A DNA stretch of 64,000 nt, from positions 2,542,001 through 2,606,000 of the forward strand of contig NZ_CP070619.1 in NCBI RefSeq assembly GCF_017068395.1. The letters are read 5' to 3'. The translations under genes were made by a program, and so were the position numbers. This DNA comes from Rhodococcus pseudokoreensis. GTDB taxonomy: Bacteria > Actinomycetota > Actinomycetes > Mycobacteriales > Mycobacteriaceae. Shown piece after piece: positions 62,771 to 64,000 of this stretch (positions within the stretch are counted from its first letter, which is position 1; each line of letters begins with the position of its first letter). The notes under the pieces are model-generated. The model was not told where the DNA came from. It ran no database searches and saw nothing but the letters and a program-made list of their open reading frames with translations.

Positions 62771-63901
62771 ATGTCAGCTAGCGCGGCAATACCGGACGAT
62801 TTCGTCAGCGGACTGGAAGGCGTGGTCGCGTTCACCAGCGACATCGCCGAACCCGACAAGGACGGCGGCGCCCTGCGCTACCGCGGCGTCGACATCGAGG
62901 AACTCGTCTCCAAGCACGTCACGTTCGGCAACGTGTGGGCCCTACTCGTCGACGGCCGCTTCGGCCCCGGACTGCCCCCGGCCGAACCGTTCCCTCTCCC
63001 CGTGCACACCGGCGACGTCCGCGTCGACGTCCAGGCCGGCCTCGCCATGCTCGCCCCCATCTGGGGATACCAGCCCCTCCTCGACATCGACGACGACACC
63101 GCCCGCGAACAACTCGCCCGCGCCTCCGTCATGGCCCTGTCCTACGTCGCCCAGTCCGCCCGCGGCATCTACCAGCCCGCCGTCCCGCAGCGGCGGATCG
63201 ACGAGGCCAAGACCGTCACCGAACGGTTCATGGTCCGCTGGAAGGGCGACCCCGACCCCGCCCACGTCGCCGCCATCGACGCCTACTGGGTCTCCGCCGC
63301 CGAACACGGCATGAACGCCTCCACCTTCACCGCCCGCGTCATCGCCTCCACCGGCGCCGACGTCGCCGCCTCCCTGTCCGGGGCCATCGGCGCCATGTCC
63401 GGCCCGCTGCACGGCGGCGCCCCCGCCCGCGTCCTGCCGATGATCGAGGACACCGAGAAGTCCGGCGACGCCCGCGCCCTGGTCAAGGGCATCCTCGACC
63501 GCAAGGAAAAGCTGATGGGCTTCGGGCACCGCGTCTACCGCGCCGAAGACCCCCGCGCCCGGGTGCTGCGCGCCACCGCCAAACGCCTGAACGCACCCCG
63601 CTACGAGGCGGCCGCCGCCCTCGAGCAGGCCGCCCTCGCGGAACTGCGCGAACGCCGCCCCGACCGGGCCATCGAGACGAACGTCGAATTCTGGGCCGCG
63701 GTCATCCTCGACTTCGCCGAGGTCCCGGCGCACATGATGCCGGCGATGTTCACCTGTGGCCGCACCGCCGGCTGGTGCGCCCACATCCTCGAGCAGAAGC
63801 GCCTCGGCAAACTCGTCCGCCCGGCCGCCATCTACACCGGGCCCGCACCCCGCACCCCCGAGTCCGTCGAGGGCTGGGACCAGATCGCCCACACCAGCTG
63901 A
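62771..63901 (+). CDS. citA: Citrate synthase 2 (CitA type)
   Basis: 376 residues from ATG 62771, similar to the length of mycobacterial CitA (about 373). Citrate synthase motifs: 'LRYRGVDIEELV', 'GPLHGGAPARVLPMIED', 'MGFGHRVYRAEDPRARVL' and 'NVEFWAAVILDFAEVP' with the catalytic Asp region. It is shorter than GltA because it lacks the N-terminal extension, and belongs to the group that includes 2-methylcitrate-like synthases of Actinobacteria; propionyl-CoA use is possible. In M. tuberculosis citA also lies between serC and gltA2. The serC start follows 41 bases downstream. Confidence 0.9.
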   Translation: MSASAAIPDDFVSGLEGVVAFTSDIAEPDKDGGALRYRGVDIEELVSKHVTFGNVWALLVDGRFGPGLPPAEPFPLPVHTGDVRVDVQAGLAMLAPIWGYQPLLDIDDDTAREQLARASVMALSYVAQSARGIYQPAVPQRRIDEAKTVTERFMVRWKGDPDPAHVAAIDAYWVSAAEHGMNASTFTARVIASTGADVAASLSGAIGAMSGPLHGGAPARVLPMIEDTEKSGDARALVKGILDRKEKLMGFGHRVYRAEDPRARVLRATAKRLNAPRYEAAAALEQAALAELRERRPDRAIETNVEFWAAVILDFAEVPAHMMPAMFTCGRTAGWCAHILEQKRLGKLVRPAAIYTGPAPRTPESVEGWDQIAHTS

Positions 63902-63942
63902 CCGTCTCCCCCGCCTGAATCAGTAAGGAACAGAAAGTAGCG

Positions 63943-64000
63943 ATGACCTCCACACCGATCATCCCCGCAGACCTCCTGCCCGCCGACGGACGGTTCGGCT
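63943..64000 (+). CDS. serC: Phosphoserine aminotransferase, N-terminus only (cut by window edge)
   Basis: Only the first 19 codons are in the window, from ATG 63943. 'PADLLPADGRFG' matches the beginning of actinobacterial SerC ('...KPRDGRFGSGPSKV' in M. tuberculosis), and the position next to citA is that of Rv0884c. SerC is the PLP-dependent enzyme forming 3-phosphoserine. Assigned mainly from this short N-terminus and gene order. Confidence 0.65.
   Translation, partial: MTSTPIIPADLLPADGRFG

Overview
The window looks like a chromosomal segment of a Rhodococcus-type member of the Mycobacteriales. The DNA is strongly GC-rich, many genes start with GTG, coding is very dense with 4-bp ATGA/GTGA overlaps, and the gene content is typical of mycolic-acid actinobacteria: a PrrA/PrrB two-component system, an AccD3-type carboxyltransferase, a CtpE P-type ATPase, Rv0909/Rv0910-like proteins, an antigen-85-like esterase, a DUF222/HNH (13E12-like) protein and an MMPL transporter. 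The assignment is inferred from content; no rRNA or other marker gene is present.

A conserved backbone can be followed through the window. From right to left it runs serC (partial), citA, gltA, prrB/prrA, accD3, echA6, an Rv0906-like metallohydrolase, ctpE, an Rv0909-like protein and an Rv0910-like protein. This is the order and relative orientation I recall for Rv0884c-Rv0910 of Mycobacterium tuberculosis. Lineage-specific blocks sit between these anchors. Positions 1126-10698 hold two SSS-family carboxylate symporters with small partner proteins, a LytS/LytTR two-component pair, a secreted lipase and a Na+/H+ antiporter. Positions 15658-41758 hold a flavoprotein monooxygenase, a second lipase, a phospholipase D-like protein, a hemerythrin, a SARP-ATPase regulator with an MMPL exporter, an XRE-NatAB-type export operon, a multicopper oxidase fused to a beta-propeller and a molybdenum hydroxylase operon. 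Positions 43428-55185 hold asparagine synthetase, an SOS-controlled DUF222/HNH gene, a decayed GPP34 gene, an antigen-85-like esterase, propionyl/acetyl-CoA synthetase, a TetR-MFS pair, photolyase and an MscS channel.

Functional groupings: (i) acetate/short-carboxylate uptake and sensing (two symporters plus LytS/LytTR), with acyl-CoA synthetase and two citrate synthases elsewhere in the window; (ii) envelope lipid and cell-surface functions (EchA6, AccD3, antigen-85-like esterase, MMPL, secreted lipases); (iii) redox chemistry (7Fe ferredoxin, multicopper oxidase lipoprotein, Mo hydroxylase with a dedicated membrane protein and an SRPBCC/CoxG-like protein); (iv) stress and DNA damage (LexA-box DUF222 gene, photolyase, MscS, TetR-MFS efflux).

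The most unusual DNA feature is a near-perfect 46-bp palindrome present three times (1068-1113, 28323-28368, 52859-52904), always between genes. In the third copy it supplies the stop codons of both convergent neighbours. The best candidates for under-described protein systems are the molybdenum hydroxylase / ABM-membrane / SRPBCC operon (36735-41758), the multicopper oxidase-propeller lipoprotein (33543-36725), and the coupled 42-aa membrane peptide and stand-alone S74-chaperone-like protein (25583-26087). No rRNA, tRNA, insertion sequence, prophage or CRISPR array was seen. All family calls come from reading motifs by eye.
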